The translations under genes were made by a program, and so were the position numbers. 64,000 nucleotides of DNA from G963708325 sp963708325. Lineage in GTDB: Bacteria; Actinomycetota; Thermoleophilia; Solirubrobacterales; 70-9. This document shows positions 62,084 through 64,000 of the stretch, one piece after another. Where the stretch lies: positions 1,488,001 to 1,552,000 of the forward strand of contig OY970203.1 of NCBI GenBank assembly GCA_963708325.1. Direction: 5' to 3'. The notes under the pieces are model-generated. The model worked only from the letters and a program-made list of their open reading frames with translations, ran no database searches and was not told the origin of the DNA. Positions within the stretch are counted from its first letter, which is position 1, and each line of letters begins with the position of its first letter.

Positions 62084-62506
62084 ATGAACAGCTCCCATCC
62101 GACTGTCACCCTCGAATCCCAACTGGTCCAACGAAGCCGCGCCCTCACAATTGTCACGGTCGTCGCCGTCATTACCGCCCTGATACCAATCTTCGCTGTT
62201 GCCGGGCTCTCACTCTGGATCCTCTTTGCTGTGAGTCACTTCGAGAAGCCTGGAGAGGTCAGCGAAACCAGTTTGCTCTTCTACGGTGTTCTCACCTTCC
62301 TTCTTTGCCCACTACTCGGGGTGTTCATCCTTAAGTGGTGGCCAGTCGCCGCCAGCCTCCTCCTGTTCTTGACTGCAGGGGTACTGCTGATCTCGGTGCT
62401 CTTTTATGCCGGGTACACGTATCTGCCTATACCGGTGCTTTTCGCCATCTCTGCCGCTGCTACGTTTCGACGCGCCCAACTGCTGAGGGCCGCCCCTAGT
62501 GCTTAA
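62084..62506 (+). CDS. Small membrane protein, function unknown
   Basis: Protein of 140 residues with about four hydrophobic helices (about 22-48, 62-80, 84-105, 108-126) and short polar ends. It starts ATG 15 nt after the GNAT stop. Base composition is among the lowest in G+C in this window. I do not recognise a family. Confidence 0.6.
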   Translation: MNSSHPTVTLESQLVQRSRALTIVTVVAVITALIPIFAVAGLSLWILFAVSHFEKPGEVSETSLLFYGVLTFLLCPLLGVFILKWWPVAASLLLFLTAGVLLISVLFYAGYTYLPIPVLFAISAAATFRRAQLLRAAPSA

Positions 62507-62542
62507 CGCTTCGAGGAGCAAGCGATGCGCGAGGCAAAGTAC

Positions 62543-64000
62543 CTATCGCACAACCTTGAAGTTGTGCACGGCGGGCGTGACGTCACGGTTTCCGGCTTCG
62601 TCGATGGCCCGAACTCGGAGCTTGTGCGCGCCGAAAGCGAGAGTGCGGTACGTCCTCGGTGAGCTACATTTCGTGGACACCCGTAAGTCAAGCTTGCACT
62701 TGAAGGTCGATCCCGCCTGACCGGACCTGAACCTGAATGTAGGGGTACGATCGCGTGTCGTCCCCGATGGGCCAGCGGTGATTGTCGTGTTCGGCGGCTT
62801 CGTGTCCACGGTGAAGGTACGGCTGGCCGGCGTCCCGTCCTTGTTGCCAGAGCCATCGACGGACCGGACATCCAGCGTATGTGATCCATCTGACAGAGGC
62901 GAGGCCGTAAACGGGGAGGTACAGGCCTGGAAGGTGCCGACCTGGACGGAGTCGATCCGGCATTCGAACGTCGCGTTGGGTTCACTTGAGAGGATGAAGG
63001 TGGGCGTCGAGTCGCGCGTCGCGTTGAACGGGCCGGTGATGGACGTCTCGGGAGCCACCGTGTCCGACACCTCCACGGTCGTCGTCGCCGTGTCGGCAGC
63101 GCCCTCGTCATCGAGCGCGCGGAGCGTCACTGTGTAGCTCCCCGGCGTTGCGTAGCTGTGCACGACTCCCTGGCCGGTCTCCAAAGCGGATCCATCCCCG
63201 AAGTTCCAGATCCATTCGGTCACGGCGCCGTTCGGGTCGGTCGATCCAGCACCTGACAGAGAGATCGATGACCCAGGCTCAGCATGCGCTGGCGCGGAGA
63301 GTGACGCAGCCGGAGGAGCGTTCGTGATCGTGACGAGATCCGTCACGTCAGCCACCGTCCCTTGCTGCGACGTAACAGTGAGTTTCACCTCATAGGTGCC
63401 TGAGCGGGTGAAGGTGTGGGAAGGAGCAACACCGCTTCCGGTAGCTCCATCACCGAAATCCCAGTCATAGTCGGCGACTGCCCCGCCACCCTCGACTGAC
63501 GAGGCACTCGCATCAAAAGCGACCGCCGCTGGGGCCATGCCAGCGCCGGAGACAGTGAAGCTTGCGGTGATCTGGGGAGCAGGCGTACCCAGGGTAAACG
63601 GGGACAAGCTTGTAACCGTGCCCGTGACCTTCTGCCCATCGAAGAGCGAGTCCGCCACCGGCTGCCAAGCGCCGTTCGTAAAGTGGTAGAGAGTCGCCGG
63701 CTGAGACGAAGGGACGGAGATGGTGATACTGCCCTGATATTGGGCCGATGTCGCGATGTCAAACGCGATCTGCCGGACGTGGTTGTCCGATGACGGCAGG
63801 TTGAGCGCGTCGGGCCCCGAAGCCATTATCACGGGGCCCGAGCTAGTGAGCTTGTCGAATGTGACAGTGGCTCCCGAAGGGAGCGGAACCTGGATGTTGT
63901 CTCCAGGCGGAGCGACGCGGCCGTTGCTTAGTGTCGAGACGACGCTGCTGGCGATCTGCTGCTGGCCTTCCGGCGTTGGGTGGAATGGAGCAGCGCTGTC
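62543..64000 (-). CDS. Partial secreted SGNH-hydrolase-like protein with PKD and Ig-like domains
   Basis: Open from the window edge to TAG at 62543; 485 residues are visible and the N-terminus is outside. The first residues contain PFHPTPEGQQQIA, resembling the DxxHP catalytic block V that ends SGNH/GDSL hydrolases. After a beta-rich linker there are two PKD domains (YDWDFGDGATG, and IWNFGDGSALE) and two Ig-like repeats (APETSITGPF and PPNTTITAGP) as in long actinobacterial surface proteins. An exported esterase or lipase is inferred; catalytic Ser is not visible here. Confidence 0.8.
   Translation of the reverse strand, partial: DSAAPFHPTPEGQQQIASSVVSTLSNGRVAPPGDNIQVPLPSGATVTFDKLTSSGPVIMASGPDALNLPSSDNHVRQIAFDIATSAQYQGSITISVPSSQPATLYHFTNGAWQPVADSLFDGQKVTGTVTSLSPFTLGTPAPQITASFTVSGAGMAPAAVAFDASASSVEGGGAVADYDWDFGDGATGSGVAPSHTFTRSGTYEVKLTVTSQQGTVADVTDLVTITNAPPAASLSAPAHAEPGSSISLSGAGSTDPNGAVTEWIWNFGDGSALETGQGVVHSYATPGSYTVTLRALDDEGAADTATTTVEVSDTVAPETSITGPFNATRDSTPTFILSSEPNATFECRIDSVQVGTFQACTSPFTASPLSDGSHTLDVRSVDGSGNKDGTPASRTFTVDTKPPNTTITAGPSGTTRDRTPTFRFRSGQAGSTFKCKLDLRVSTKCSSPRTYRTLAFGAHKLRVRAIDEAGNRDVTPAVHNFKVVR

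Noticed and set aside
53000..62500. Prophage or insertion sequence as the origin of the lower-G+C island
   Set aside because: No integrase, transposase, phage structural gene or terminal repeats were found inside the window.

Overview
The window is very G+C-rich (about 70% by eye over most of its length) and looks like the chromosome of an actinobacterium, most likely a deep branch such as Thermoleophilia (Solirubrobacterales or Gaiellales). The evidence is the G+C content, the frequent GTG starts, the replication order dnaN-recF-dciA-gyrB-gyrA, and the actinobacterial FHA / PP2C phosphatase / RodA / PBP / PASTA-kinase cluster. The taxon is inferred from gene order and protein style, not from a database search.

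Layout. (1) 1-7927: origin-proximal replication block, with a DnaA-box-like site just before dnaN; dnaA itself would lie left of the window. (2) 7928-8180: a 16-nt near-perfect Shine-Dalgarno complement, a 14-codon ORF, a hairpin-rich stretch and a 26-bp palindromic terminator. (3) 8181-11365, minus strand: HNH nuclease, prephenate dehydratase, a DUF4446 protein and a membrane-anchored CARDB protein. (4) 11487-21335, plus strand: growth and division cluster of polytopic Ser/Thr kinase, FhaA-like (apparent AUC start), FhaB-like, PstP, RodA, PbpA, PknB with four PASTA repeats, and Ddl. (5) 21406-26460: a Ser/Thr kinase with a discoidin-like exterior, a DsbA-like protein, and a dedA-uppP-purM operon. 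(6) 26540-39512: surface polysaccharide locus containing an aminotransferase, a PglF-type dehydratase, a ligase/polymerase, a flippase, three glycosyltransferases, a PglC-type initiating transferase, a GNAT and a FemAB-like protein. (7) 39551-52912: mixed metabolic and envelope genes, including an ECF sigma factor fused to a zinc-finger anti-sigma-like domain, metF, glyoxalase-fold proteins, a GST/TetR divergent pair with a palindromic operator, and a ceramidase-like RTX protein. (8) About 53000 to the end: accessory region of visibly lower G+C with a UvrD-like helicase, a tiny DUF262 remnant, an EVE/PUA-like protein, a type III restriction-modification pair, a conserved hypothetical, a GNAT, a small membrane protein and the C-terminal part of a secreted SGNH-hydrolase/PKD protein.

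How the parts work together. Regions 4-6 form an envelope programme: phospho-signalling (three kinases, one phosphatase, two FHA readers), peptidoglycan synthesis (RodA/PbpA/Ddl), lipid-carrier recycling (UppP) and a polysaccharide built on an undecaprenyl carrier with what looks like an N-acetylated amino-deoxysugar.

The most notable part is the defence island at 53-60 kb. The methyltransferase gene (mod) carries a 1-nt frameshift near 58880, the restriction subunit appears to lack the catalytic Lys of its nuclease motif, and next to them is a 30-codon fragment starting like a DUF262 (GmrSD-type) protein. I read this as a decaying restriction island, not a demonstrated new system. No rRNA, tRNA, CRISPR array, insertion sequence or prophage was seen.
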